Shown: positions 10,441 to 21,380, numbered from the stretch's first letter. The stretch: 64,000 bases of DNA from Tubulanus polymorphus (GCF_964204645.1 NC_134027.1:417501-481500), one strand, 5' to 3'. Notes: generated by a model not told the origin, from the letters alone. Numbers and translations: made by a program.

Positions 10441-10571
10441 GGTAGAAATTCTATTTTTAGGTGACAGGTCAAATAGATTAGAGCAATAATTTATGCAGAG
10501 GTTGAATTAATTTAATGTTTAATATACCAAAGAATGGTTTATTGTGAAGATTTAATTAAAATCTTAAATAA

Positions 10572-10889
10572 AGAGTTGTTCAATTTCATAAATGTTTTGT
10601 TTTCGATGAAGTTTTTTCATTTTCTGGATTTGAGGAATTTGACTTTAAACACATCAGTGGATTCAGCACAGTTCTGTGGACACAGTTTTGGGACCGAGAC
10701 CTGGAGACACAGCTCAAGACCCAGTTACAAGTTCAACTGGACTCCATCCCAAAAAACCCTGGGCCCTTCAAACCTTTAAGTAAGATGCTCACTTACAGAT
10801 TCATAAAATTGACCCTTATTATCTTGTCATCTGCAGCACCATCGAAGAGGCTTAAACCAAGAATTTCTTGTAATGTTCAACAAATGTGA
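10572..10889 (+). CDS. Candidate coding exons (69 codons + last 17) with a 57-nt intron (copy A)
   Basis: The frame is open from 10572 to 10779, ends at a gtaagatg donor, and continues after a 57-nt intron (acceptor atctgcag) at 10837 to TGA at 10887-10889. It reads through phase 1. The peptide includes HISGFSTVLWTQFWDRDLET and ends RISCNVQQM. It stays open even unspliced. The upstream boundary is undefined and no start codon is convincing. Copy B (54515-54832) differs by about four amino-acid and two silent changes, which does not show strong constraint. I recognise no family. Confidence 0.3.
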   Translation, partial: RVVQFHKCFVFDEVFSFSGFEEFDFKHISGFSTVLWTQFWDRDLETQLKTQLQVQLDSIPKNPGPFKPLSKMLTYRFIKLTLIILSSAAPSKRLKPRISCNVQQM

Positions 10890-11888
10890 ATTACATTAAG
10901 TAATTTTTGAGATCGACTTACACCTGAGTTTTTTCTAAATCACAGTCTACTTATTTCATAGTCATCCACGATTTCATAGCTCTTTAACTATTCAACCCTT
11001 TCCCTGATGGGCCCTGGCCCCAATTGCTGAACCCAGTTCTTCAAGTCTAACTTCTGGGTTTAGTGGTTTATCAGGAAATTAATGGATTAATTAGAAATAT
11101 ATCTAACAGTCATAATAAAGTTTAAAATTAATCATTTGACATATCGTAATTGATTTTGTTCGCCACAACGCCTTTCTCAGCAGGATTATAGCATTTTACT
11201 TTCTATGGGTTTTTTAAAGGTAAGTTTTCAAAGGACAGAATGTCCGAATATACGTCCGGATCCGCCTTTATATGCCTCATTCCGATTCTGCTCATTTGCA
11301 TATATTTTCAGCAAGTGGAAATCCCCGAATTCCAAGATGGCGGCGACCATGATATATCAAAAAACAACTATTTTGGGCCAAATCAACGCTTTCTCAAGCC
11401 CAATATGAGTTTTCCCGAGTGAAAATGTAACTTAAAGAGAAAATAATCCTGTTGGTTAGTTATATTTTTGATAATTGAATTTATTTGCAAAGTTAAAGTG
11501 AAGTTCCAATGACAGATAGAAACTTTGAAAGACTGGGGTAGATTGAAACATGCCCTAGCCACTGGCCACTATCATATGAACAGTCCTAAACGTTTTGATC
11601 CAACTGCACCAGTTGAGGTCACCGAATCAAATCTTCTCTATTTCAGGCATTACTTCTGGCATAAAACACTATTCAAGCAATGTAGGAGCATTTATAGGCG
11701 CAGCAGGAAGGAGGAGTTCAGGAGCAGCATCATATAGGAGTTGCACAGGAGCAGCATCATAGGAGTAGTGCAGGAGCAGTGAGAGCTTCATAGGAGCAGC
11801 AAGACCAGCATCATAGATAGGAACAGTAGCTGAAGGAATGAAACAAGATAAGTAGCATTTGAAATATAGAAAATAGAAAAGCTGTAGA

Positions 11889-12494
11889 ATGTTTTCTATT
11901 GTAAAAATATTTTCAAATTCAGTCTGATTTGTGCCAGATTGTAACTGTAGAAGTTTCACTCATTGTTTCAGTCTAATTGAGATGTGGCTGGTGTACATGT
12001 AACATTGAGTGTGTAACACTGCAGTCATTTCTTCAATTATTCCTCCTCAGTTGGAAGAATGTTTGTTCTCTCATCTTCATTAGCGATAAGAATCAATCCC
12101 ATCCGTCTAACAACAGCATCGTAACATTTCCACTTATCTAATCCTAGAGGGAATGAGTAGTATGAGGTTTGGGTATGGAGTGGGGCAGGGTAAGGTGTAG
12201 TTGACAGTTAGGGTAGGATAGGGTAATGTGATGAGGTAAGGTCGGTCGGATGATGCAGGGTTATTTGATGTGGTTGGATTGGATGATGAGTTTGATATGG
12301 AACTGGTCGAGGTGGGTGTATGTGGTAGTGTACGGTGTGTATGTTCGAAGGGTGTATGATAACTGATTGAAAGGTTGCTGTTAGAGGTCAGTGCAGTAGT
12401 GATGCTGGTATAGTTTGTGTAAGGTAGGCGTCGGTGTACCGGCTTAAGTATAGGGTAAGGCATGGTCAGAGTAATGTTACCGTAGAGGAAAAGT
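11889..12494 (+). repeat. Left arm of a ~0.6-kb inverted repeat pair (copy A)
   Basis: This arm is the diverged reverse complement of 14413-15018. Matching strings include cagtctgatttgtg, ctcattgtttcagtctaatt, cccatccgtctaac and ggtagaggaaaagt. The spacer is about 1.9 kb. In copy B the arms are near 56334-56935 and 58853-59456. A fold-back element or two inverted copies of one transposon would both fit. The arms are visibly more diverged from each other than copy A is from copy B, so the inversion is older than the segmental duplication. Confidence 0.85.
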
Positions 12495-14412
12495 TATGTG
12501 GGGAAGGGTGTTTTTGTTTTCAGCCCACTTGAGACTTAAGTCTCAGCGGGCCGTTGCATTTTCTTTTCATCCGTTGTCCGTTTGTGCATCCGCAGACGGA
12601 ATACAGTTATTCTTGGAGGATTTTAAGTTTTCCAACGCCACTGCATATGTTCTCCAGGGGGTGTTGAGTATAGAATTTTCAGATTGTCAGGAATTTCACC
12701 AAGTGTGCATGGTGTCCCTGGACTCCCCAATTTTGAAATTCGGGTGAATTCTGTAGAATTCTAATGATTGGTTAAATGGGCATCACTCTTTATTGGAATT
12801 CTGTGCTTAAAATATTGAATATGAAAGTAAGAACAGACGTCGTAGCTGTCACTGTGGACAGTGAATCTATTTCTGATTTGTGTGGATGTGACGGCGCAGG
12901 TGGTGGCCATTACTTCGAGGTCACCTCTTAATCATTACATGTCCTTAGATGGATAGGACACAAGGGTAAATGAAAACATTCTTTAGGTTACTGCCAGGTT
13001 TTAGGGTATCGTACCAAGCCTTACCTTCCCGACCTCCTTCCCTCGCTAGCTATTCCAAAATCTCTATATGAGATACATCGAGAACGATGCTATTGAAGAT
13101 TGAATTCATCGATTCATTTTGGAATTGAAACTTGTTTCATGGAACAAATGGTGCTGCAAATAAACAATATCATCAAACAATGATTCTGATTGACTATAGT
13201 GAACTGCTGCCCTACTACTGGTTTTAAAAGCACTGATTGAGATAGATTCAAACCCAGTTCAATTACTTATTTCCGAACACTTACTGCCGGTTGGTATTGG
13301 TACATAGCCAGGAGAGACAGCCATAAGAAAAAGAAAGAAAATGAAGAACATGAAGAGTGGGGGGTTTAGTCCACTGTCTGCCTAGCGGGTAGGCAGTGGT
13401 CTATTACTACCTCGACTCAAAAAAAAGGTGAGCTTAAAGCCACCAAGCACAAAAGTGGGGTCTGAAGGGTAGTCCTCTGCTGGCTTAGAGGGCAGGCATT
13501 GGTCTATTCTTACCTCACGTGCTTAAAAATGTTCACAAAAATGGCTATTAAGAGAGAGAGAGTGAGTGAGAGAGAGGAGGTGCTAAGTTTCCTGTACTTG
13601 ACTGGGTGTAAAGTGATCAATAATGGAAATCATTTACGGTAAACCTTGAGTTTACTAACAATGTATTTTGGGTTCAGAGTCTATTTCCCAACAGTTTGCT
13701 GTTCACAAGCTGGTAGTAGGGTAAAAACTACCGGTATTCAGAGATTTGTGAATCAGAAGTTTTGCCATCATTTGCTTCATGAATCATTCACTTGTTAAAA
13801 TGAATGATGTGACACACATGTAAAATACTGTTACTGATTTATCATTTTTGATGGTGTCTTGATATTCGATATCTTGCAGGTATCGTCTCCTAGTATTTCA
13901 CATAGAATTGAGGAGTAGTTTGAGTGAGTGGGAGGCATGGAGAGATTGGGCTCAAGATATCTCACTCGTTTGTTTAGGTTTAGTTTGGGATCATCTTATT
14001 CAGCTTCAGTGTATAATACATCCTCGACTACTTTTCAACTAGTAGTTCATCGTAGGTTTTTGACATCACATCCATAGCTCCTTCCACTACTCGTGAATTT
14101 ACAATTCATTCCTATCCGATGATGCTATTTATGATGGAATGTGTTAAAGTAGATGTCTATGTGTTTTCATCTTTTGGTAAATCGTGAAAAATTCTGGCTA
14201 ATTTGAATCGAACGCCATTGATTATTATCTTGCGCGGTAATGATGGAAAAATTCAAAATGCGAATAGCTGTGTGGAATAAGAGAATGTCTTGAAAGGATT
14301 TGAGACATTGAGATGTGTAAAGAGAGACTGATTACACCTGTACTGTCCTAGCCCCTCCCCAGGCAGTCACCACCTCGCCCCAACCAATTTTACCAAATCA
14401 CCCTCACCTCAA
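12495..14412. other. Spacer between the inverted arms (copy B 56936-58852)
   Basis: It contains a short open frame (12496-12747) without clear constraint, an inverted motif of cccacttgagac / gtctcagcggg type near 12,522-12,550, a diverged 75-80-bp direct repeat with a taggcagtgg hairpin at 13,363-13,515, and a GA-rich microsatellite at 13,549-13,577 that is shorter in copy B. No gene was identified. Confidence 0.6.
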
Positions 14413-15018
14413 CAACATCAAAATCCCTTTCACTTTTCCTCTACCATTATTTTTACCATGCCGGCTACCTTATCCCTAACCCTGCAAACCACACTCTACT
14501 CTACACAAACCATACCAACATCACAACTGTACCGTCCTCCAGCACCAACCTTTCTTCATTGTCAGACACCTCTCTAACTATACATCGTACACTACCACGT
14601 ACACCCACCTCGACCGGTTCTATAACAAGCTGATCATCTAATCCAGCCATATCAAACAACCCTGCATCATCCAACCTGACCTTACCTTACCACAATACCC
14701 TATCCTCCCCTAACATGTCAATCACACCATTCCCTTTTCCATTCCATCCCCAAGCGCCATACTACTCATTCCCTCTATGATTGAATAAGATAGAAATGTT
14801 ACAATGTTGTAGTTAGACGGATGGGATTGATTTTCTTTGCTAATGAAGATGAGAGATCAAACATTCTTCTAACTGAGGAGGAATAAGTGAACAAACTACA
14901 GCGGTGTTACACACTCAATGTTACACGTACATCAGTTATATCTCAATTAGACTGAAACAATGAGTGAAACTTCTACAGTTACAATCTGACACAAATCAGA
15001 CTGTGTCAGAAAACATTT
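14413..15018 (-). repeat. Right arm of the ~0.6-kb inverted repeat pair (copy A)
   Basis: This arm pairs with 11889-12494. Its C-rich plus strand (accctcac-, ccctaaccc-like) mirrors the G-rich ggtaaggt sequence of the left arm. No terminal target duplication could be fixed by eye. Confidence 0.85.
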
Positions 15019-15133
15019 TAACATTAGCCCCACGTGCTGAGTGGATGATAGACATCATGAGACTCATCAAATTTTGAGAAATTAGTTTAATTGAAAAATT
15101 AATCTAAGCAATGTCTGTTTTTGCATTTCAGAG

Positions 15134-15178
15134 GTTGATGTTACCTGAACATGCAGTTCTGAGCTGACTCCATATCAG
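15134..15178 (+). ncRNA. Short exon-like segment of the modular transcript (copy A)
   Basis: A segment of about 45 nt (from about 15,133 to 15,179) is bounded by a canonical acceptor (tttttgcatttcag) and a gtgagcat donor. It precedes the first 53-bp array, which itself follows an atctctaatag acceptor and ends at an atctag|gtttga donor-like site. It is not open in all frames, so I class it as a possible non-coding exon. Confidence 0.35.
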
Positions 15179-15258
15179 GTGAGCATGTATGCAGTGAAAT
15201 TGGATAAAATCATGAGATTTTCCAAGAGCTCTTATTAGTGGAATTTTATCTCTAATAG

Positions 15259-15486
15259 CCCTTGATCCAAGTGCTGCCCAGTGAGACACTGTCTGGTGAA
15301 CTCAACATCCAAGTGCTGCAGAATCTACCCCCAGTGAGACACTGTCTGGTGAACTCAACATCCAAGTGCTGCAGAATCTACCCCCAGTGAGACACTGTCT
15401 GGTGAACTCAACATCCAAGTGCTGCAGAATCTACCCCCAGTGAGACACTGTCTGGTGAACTCAACATCCAAGTGCTGCAGAATCTA
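15259..15486 (+). repeat. 53-bp tandem repeat, first block, 4 units (copy A)
   Basis: The unit comprises cccagtgagacactgtctgg, tgaactcaacatccaagtg and ctgcagaatctacc. Copy B has three units (59700-59871). The same repeat resumes at 16,670 after a 1.18-kb interruption. Confidence 0.93.
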
Positions 15487-16668
15487 GGTTTGAATTCTCT
15501 TAGATTTTTTAAACCTAAAATTCTAAGATATTCTGTAAAGACAACAATTTGACCAGTTGTCCTTTTGACTGCATGTTTTGAGTGATTTCCAATTAGCTAC
15601 ATGATTCAATGGTGGTTGTCAAATGGCTCAATATTTCCCAAACCATTTTCTAATTTATAACTGTCAAAATTCATTTGTTCAATCATGAGGTCTAGAATTG
15701 GTTTTCATTGAATACATGAAATCCAGATATTTTATTTGTTGATTTCAAAATTATTTATTTCGCCGATTCATTTCTAATCTCACTTTGGCAACTCATTCTG
15801 AATCAGCGACGGAAGGTGACAAACTGGTCACATCGAAATACGCTGTGCTCGGTGCCTCGGGATCCGAACCCAAACCTGACCACACGTATAAATCCAATTG
15901 AATCCATTCGGGTTCTTCCTTTTCTTAGTTAAACTCGTTTCTGTGGTTGCGAGACGGCGGGAAGAAAAATAGCGGTGGTGGTAAGGGGGTGGTAGCCCTT
16001 TAAGTGAATATGCTCGGTGACAGGGATGGCGAAAGGCCACCCGGGGAGGACGATAGCATGAGGGCATCGGACGCTCCTTTACTGAACCGCGGACTCTGGG
16101 GCCCGAGAGTATCGTGTGTATGATCACTTACTCGATAGGGTAGTCATGTGCGTCAAGAGATACGGGCATTTCTATCCTAGCCTCAGTTGTCTGCGGGGAC
16201 GCACCTTAAAACAGTTTGAAAAAATCACCTCGAACATGTTTAAGCATAATTCATGGGCGCCAAAAAAAAGAATAAACAGAAAGAAAGAAAGAGGTGTCGG
16301 TCGTTTTTATAAACCACTAGGGGCGAGTTTAGCTTAGGCGAGGAATTTGGCATCTTAGAAATATATTCGAAATTCCTAGGTTTTAATAGAGAATTCAGCA
16401 GGTAAAATATTTGAGTATTTTATGTGATTCAATTCTAAATTGTAACCTCATCGTGCAATGTATTTTATTGGAATGAACTTAAACATGCAGGCTGGACATC
16501 ACGTGATGTTTTGAAATATAGATTCAGGAACATTGACAATTCCTGATTTGAAGCACATGTTTTTACCACAAAGCAGTTAAACTTTACTCTATCTACTGTA
16601 TGATTACATTCTAACATGTATTTCTTTCCATTATTTTTCTATCATTCACGCCGAGATCATCTACTCCC
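15487..16668. other. 1.18-kb segment interrupting the 53-bp array; GC-rich centre
   Basis: The centre (about 15,830-16,330) has higher GC and CpG than its flanks and contains a minus-strand open frame of 99 codons (15828-16127) that is disrupted in copy B by small indels. A T-arm-like string (gggttcggatccc on the minus strand) is not part of a tRNA. It may be an inserted element; I recognise no family. Counterpart: 59872-61050. Confidence 0.5.
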
Positions 16669-16669
16669 A

Positions 16670-16862
16670 GTGAGAACTGTCTGGTGAACTCAACATCCAA
16701 GTGCTGCAGAATCTACCCCCAGTGAGACACTGTCTGGTGAACTCGACATCCAAGTGCTGCAGAATCTACCTCCAGTGAGACACTGTCTGGTGAACTCAAC
16801 ATCCAAGTGCTGCAGAATCTACCCCCAGTGAGACACTGTCTGGTGAACTCAACATCCAAGGA
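16670..16862 (+). repeat. 53-bp tandem repeat, second block, 4 units (copy A; copy B 61053-61245)
   Basis: This is the same 53-bp unit as at 15259-15486, with the first unit lacking two bases (gagaactg). It ends in aacatccaaggagatgatct and runs into the exon modules. Confidence 0.93.
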
Positions 16863-19070
16863 GATGATCTGTTAATTACACTCATGGTTGTGCTGGCTAC
16901 TGATATGGGAGGTATGTATCCTATCTGGAGCCAATTTCACTTTGATTCCAACAACTAATTTCTTATGATTCTCCATTTCATTTTCCATTAGAAGGAACTG
17001 TGTTATTATGATTTGTCTGAGTGTCCGTTAATGTTAGTTGAACTGTAACTCAGAGAAGTGAACCGTGGATGTTATAACTCCACAGATGTCATGTATGTAT
17101 CAGGACAACTTTCATTATCAATGAATATATGTTTTATTTTTTCATAATCTATGAAATAGATGTCATTGAATCTGTTATTTTCATTTCAGTGTCCTAAGTT
17201 TAACTGTAAAGGATAGAACCGATAGCTGAATTGAATTCAACTCCTCCGGCAATGTTTGAGTCAGCTTCAGATATGAGTGGTATGTGTGTATGGAGACGAA
17301 TTCAATTTGTGAGAATCTGTGAGATATAAATGTTACAATGTAGAATTTGTTATTCTCATTTCAGTGTCCATCAATATTAAGCTGAACTGATGCAGAATGA
17401 ACTTATAGATAATGAACTGAATTGCTGGAGTCAGCTACTACTGGTCTGTGGTATGTGTTTGGAGCCAGAAATTTAACAATGACTGTAATATAATCTCAGA
17501 GCTGCCAACTGTTACTGATTTTCAGTATTTGTAACGATTTTGTTACGAGAAATACTGATTTAGTTAATTCACATTTTGATGAAATGTTACTGAAAAAAGC
17601 TCAATTTGTTGGTGATAACACTTTTCAGGGGTTGGCAGCCCTGTAATCTGATAAATAGATGTAATAAACAGATTGTTCTCATTTCAGTGTCCGATCAATG
17701 TTAGTTACACTATAAGGAATAGACCCAGTAGCTGAATTGAACTGAACTGATCCACAGTGAATATTTGAGTCACCTTCAGATATTAGTGGTATGTCTGTAT
17801 GCAGACAAAATTCTATTTTAACAACTGAGTTTGTGTTTTAAATCTTTGAAATAAGTAGGCCTATAATATCATTGAATCTGTTATTTTCATTTCAGTGTTT
17901 GTCATTATAAGCTGAACTGGTAAATAATTAACGTACAAACTCCACTGGTTGAGTCACCTACAGACACATGGTATGTGTATAGAGATTAATTCAATGAATC
18001 TGAAATACTTTGTTTCTTAGTTATAAATGATTTTCCATTTTGTTTTAATCTGTTAGGAGATGAACTGAACAAATCAACAGTTCGAATTCTGTATCAATAA
18101 GTGGTATGTATGAAAACAGAATTTCAACAACTTATTTCATAATTTCCTGCAATAGAATCTGATAAATAATTGCCATTGAATCCGTTGTTTTCATTTCAGT
18201 GTCAATCATTGTTCGTTGAACTGTAAAGAATGAATGAACCAACATCTTATTTGAACTGAACTCTACAGTCCATGGTTGAATCTATAGCTATAGACATACA
18301 GTACGTGGTGTGTGTGTATGGAGGCAATTTCAATTTAATTGAAACACTTGTTTCATTATAATTATTAATGATTATTATGATTATCCATTTTGTTTTAATC
18401 TGTTTAGGAGAAACCTGAACCAAGGATGTTATATTGCCACAGATATCATGTATGTATCAACGTCTTTCTGTTTTATTCCGTTTCTGTTCTGCAGAAGAAT
18501 CTGAGATGAATATAATGTTATGGACTGAATGTGTTTTCCATTTTAGTTTCCATCAATGTTAGTTGAACTGTAACTGATAGAAGAGAACCATGGACGTTAT
18601 AACTCCCCACAGATGTCATGTATGTATCTGTAGAGGAATCTTTGAGAAATAGATTTTATAGAATCTGTTATTTTCAGTGTTGATCAATGTTAGTTGAACT
18701 GTAATGAGTAAAACCAGTAGTTACTTCACAGTCAATGGTTTAGTCAGTAACAATGTATGTGATGTGGTTTGTGTGCATGGAGACAATTTCATTATTTTCA
18801 TTAATTATTTGTTAGGCAATGACCAATTGTCCATGGGATGACCGATTACTAGTAGATGACCAGGGTTGACCAATTGCCAGATGACCAATTGCCAGAAATG
18901 ATCAGGGAACAGTCAACATGTATGTATCGAGACAATTTTCAGTTGTTTTGAGGAATCTCATAGAATCTGTTATTTTTATTTCAGTGTCCGTCATCATGAG
19001 TTGAAACGAATATCTGATTTGAAGTGAACTCTGCAGTCATTCAACAGTTGAGGAGCCCTTACACATATAT
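16863..19070 (+). ncRNA. About twelve diverged short exon modules (candidate non-coding multi-exon RNA), copy A
   Basis: Exons of roughly 60-110 nt, mostly starting tgtcc/tgtc and containing gttgaactg, alternate with introns of about 90-150 nt. Introns start gtatgt (after about 16911, 17093, 17280, 17448, 17789, 17969, 18102, 18450, 18619, 18919) and end in ttttcatttcag or a close variant (about 17190, 17364, 17688, 17896, 18199, 18983), or in ctgttag. The exons carry stops in all frames that I checked. The modules are diverged copies of one exon-intron unit. The short-intron architecture is reminiscent of snoRNA host genes, but I found no convincing C/D or H/ACA box set. Confidence 0.5.
17497..17643. 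mobile_element. 147-bp MITE, family with CAGAGCTGCCAAC / GTTGGCAGCCCTG ends (copy A)
   Basis: Terminal inverted repeats are imperfect (CAGAGCTGCCAAC against CAGGGCTGCCAAC). The element is flanked by a perfect 6-bp target duplication, TAATCT (17491-17496 and 17644-17649). A second family member is at 21013-21200. It lies in an intron-like part of the exon-module series. Confidence 0.88.
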
Positions 19071-19180
19071 AAGTTACGTATTAGTGATATTTACCACTGA
19101 CAGACAATTAAAACAACTTGTATTATAATGATTTGCTGTTTGTGAATGAACTTGAGAACAGTCGCTACTCCTTAATGCTA

Positions 19181-19329
19181 TCAGTTACAGCCACCTTTTG
19201 ATAGAATCTCTGTCTAAACCTCTTGCATGATCATCTCTATCTCAATTATAATATAATAAATACTTATCCTTCATTTTAACTCTCTTCTATTCTAATACAT
19301 TGTATGAGTCAAAAGATGGTTGTCACTGA
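19181..19329. mobile_element. 149-bp TA-flanked MITE (copy A; copy B 63565-63713)
   Basis: Inverted ends tcagttacagccaccttttg and the complement of gatggttgtcactga, flanked by TA on both sides, which fits a Tc1/mariner-type target duplication. A related element lies at about 20788-20882. Confidence 0.75.
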
Positions 19330-19681
19330 TAGAATTAGGGACGCTATACAGCTGGCTAATTGTCATAATCTAAACCCTTTTTGTGTTCACTGCATACTCT
19401 GTGACCCTCCACTTCAATGCATTTTAATTGATTCAATTGCACCAACTTTTTATTTTTTTTTTCATGTCAGCGTCAATCGTTTTTACCTGCTGCAGGTAGA
19501 AATGAATCCACTGCTTGAGTGGCTATAAAAGTCGGTGGTGAAGACAAGTACACTCAATTGGAGACAATAATTTCTTTGAGATCTGACAGTGGTAGGAATT
19601 GTAACATTTTAATAAATAAGGGGTACATCTAGAAAATTGGAAGACACGTTTTAATTGATATCTGTTATTTTACGTGTTTCA

Positions 19682-19755
19682 GCTTCAAGTTTATCTGAGT
19701 TCTACCAAATGAGATTATTCACCCATGAAGACTCGACTGATTCATACCCACATAA
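19682..19755 (+). ncRNA. Isolated exon-like segment (acceptor tgtttcag, donor gtagtt)
   Basis: A 74-nt segment between a strong acceptor and a donor. One frame is open and could encode SSLSEFYQMRLFTHEDSTDS plus four residues. The exon-like segment before it (about 19469-19589, acceptor catgtcag) has stops. It could be the 3' part of the modular transcript. Confidence 0.3.
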
Positions 19756-20085
19756 GGTAGTTGTACTTTCATTTTTATTAAACATTTCAATAATTAAAAT
19801 TGGCGCTATTAAGAAGAAAAAAGAAATTCATAAATTGCATTATTTAAAGTACTTTGATTTAAAACCTATTCATAAATAACAATGCGGTACCGCTGCATAA
19901 CAGATGGCACCACTATACGGTCGTTGGTACTACTAGACTGGTTACCTGTATAATAAGTACAATACAATGAATTTTATTCGCACGGTGACGGATGTATTGG
20001 CATTGAAGCGCTCACTTATAATTCTATTGTATTGAATGTAGACCCAGAAAACCACGAAGGCTGCATTACGATTGCACCTTACACA

Positions 20086-20262
20086 CAGGGCCACCTTCGG
20101 TTATCGGAGTCAGTCGACTTATAGTAGTCCCGGAACTCGGGTGCCGAGTAACTCATGTCAAATGTCGGAACTATATTCCGGAAATAGTTCGAAAATCAAG
20201 CGCATTCGGTTATTAGTTCCAACCACTAGTCGACTAGCTACCGATTACCGAATTTGGCCCAG
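20086..20262. mobile_element. ~177-bp imperfect inverted-repeat element
   Basis: The left end ggccaccttcggttatcgga is complementary with mismatches to the right end cgattaccgaatttggcc. Internally GAACTAT/ATAGTTC pair around attccggaa. MITE-like; family unknown. Confidence 0.5.
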
Positions 20263-20328
20263 CCTGTCTAACTCTGGATTCGCAACTGGCAACCGAGTTA
20301 AGTGCTTCTCGCTAGCCAGGTTGCCGCT

Positions 20329-20430
20329 AAGCGGCCACCAGTCTATAATATTAACCCAATCACACGTTGTTTGTCACTCGCTGATTCGCTACGCATCTGA
20401 TTGGCTAGATATATAGACTGGTGGCCGCTT
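20329..20430. mobile_element. ~100-bp inverted-repeat element with AAGCGGCCACCAGTCTATA ends
   Basis: The two ends (aagcggccaccagtctata and tatagactggtggccgctt) are perfect complements over 19 bp. The interior shares the string acgcatctgattgg, and its complement, with the next element at 21,289. No clear target duplication. Confidence 0.8.
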
Positions 20431-20607
20431 GACCATTGAGGCAAGCGAGGATGGTTGCGTGACTTATCGAAATGTTCGCTTGCCACAGCAGGAATACCGT
20501 CCAATGTAATAAGTGTTTATGTATTAATTGTAGGAATGCCTGGTGATGTAGATCAAGTTCACAGAAACTGAAAACAGAAAGAAACCTGGCGGAATCTATT
20601 GTGTATA

Positions 20608-20650
20608 AATAAATATATTTATTATCGTGTTGTGTTGTTTATTCTGAGTG
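20608..20650 (+). terminator. Candidate poly(A) site
   Basis: AATAAA at 20608-20613 is followed about 20 nt later by a GT-rich element (cgtgttgtgttgttt). This is the best 3'-end signal after the modular exon region. Which transcript uses it is unknown. Confidence 0.35.
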
Positions 20651-20787
20651 CGATCTGTGGTGATTCAACCACTTGGTCCTCTCAAGTTTTTTCCCCATCC
20701 AAATTTTTGAATCCGTTTGCGCCGTTTTGACTGAAGTGATCTTTAAATTTGTATTAGTTCTAAGACTTAGACAGGTCTTAAATTCTT

Positions 20788-20882
20788 TCAGTTGCGGCCA
20801 CCTCTCGACAAAAATCTATTGTACTAATCCTTAATAACTTATAATCGCATGCGTCGAAAGGTGGCTGTCATAGATGGAATAA
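20788..20882. mobile_element. ~95-bp MITE related to the TA-flanked family
   Basis: Ends tcagttgcggccacctctcg and cgaaaggtggctgtcat form an inverted repeat similar in sequence to the ends of the 19,181 element. Confidence 0.65.
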
Positions 20883-21012
20883 GAGATATAATCAGTGTCT
20901 AATATGAATACAATTGCGTTTAATTTGAAACTGCTAAACAGTTGCAGTAAGAGTTAAATAACGATCATCGCTGTATCTATGCTTGTGATGCTTGTTTCAC
21001 CCTCAGTAATTA

Positions 21013-21200
21013 CAGAGCTGCCAACTGTTACTGATTGCCAGTATTAGTTAGTATTTTATAACGAGAAATACTGATCTGATTTGTGAAGGTCTTGCCGTTG
21101 ATTACTGATTAATTGAACATTCCTTTGATATTTCAATGAAACGTTACTGAAAAAAATTCAATTTGCTACTGATAGGACTTTTCAAAGGTTGGCAGCCCTG
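21013..21200. mobile_element. 188-bp MITE (GCTGCCAAC family)
   Basis: Ends CAGAGCTGCCAACTGTTACT and AAGGTTGGCAGCCCTG. The flanking 6-bp duplication is TAATTA/TAGTTA with one mismatch. The interior is related to the 17,497 element (cgagaaatactgat, gttactgaaaaaa). Confidence 0.85.
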
Positions 21201-21288
21201 TAGTTATCTTGGTCTCGCAACTTTACCACCTCAGTACCGGCGACGCTTCACTCGTAATCCTCGCCTTCCATTCCGCGCATTTAGCTAT

Positions 21289-21380
21289 CCTCGCTTGCCG
21301 GGGTTTAATTGGTTCTGCCCAATCAGATGCGTTGTTTTTCTACCAATAAGGGGCGCCAATTTAAACCCCGGCAAGCGAGG
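21289..21380. mobile_element. 92-bp palindromic element with 20-bp perfect inverted ends
   Basis: The ends CCTCGCTTGCCGGGGTTTAA and its exact complement enclose about 50 bp. The terminal CTCGCTTGCC recurs as a dispersed motif elsewhere in 20-38 kb. Confidence 0.85.

Larger units (their letters stand above)
1..19616 (+). repeat. Segmental duplication, copy A (left edge outside window)
   Basis: This block matches 42,845-64,000 base for base except for scattered substitutions, array-length differences and a few indels. Examples of paired anchors are 1,403 with 44,247, 3,113 with 45,957, 6,142 with 48,731, 10,572 with 54,515 and 19,304 with 63,688. The offset grows from 42,844 to 44,384. Homology runs past base 1 and past base 64,000, so neither outer boundary is visible. 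It could be a true tandem duplication or two haplotypes joined end to end in an assembly. Confidence 0.97.

Noticed and set aside
12134-12463. Thr/Ser/Pro-rich minus-strand ORF
   Set aside because: It reflects the low-complexity ggtaagg-type composition of the inverted-repeat arm and is altered in copy B by small indels.
12496-12747. 83-codon plus-strand ORF present in both copies
   Set aside because: I count three amino-acid-changing and one silent difference between copies, and the region has transposon-like inverted strings; no sign of constraint.
15850-15925. tRNA 3' half on the minus strand (gggttcggatccc plus acceptor-like ggcaccg)
   Set aside because: No matching 5' acceptor, D-arm or anticodon arm lies upstream at the right distance.
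15828-16127. 99-codon minus-strand ORF in the GC-rich insert
   Set aside because: Frame is broken in copy B by one-base indels in a G-run and nearby, and there is no family resemblance.
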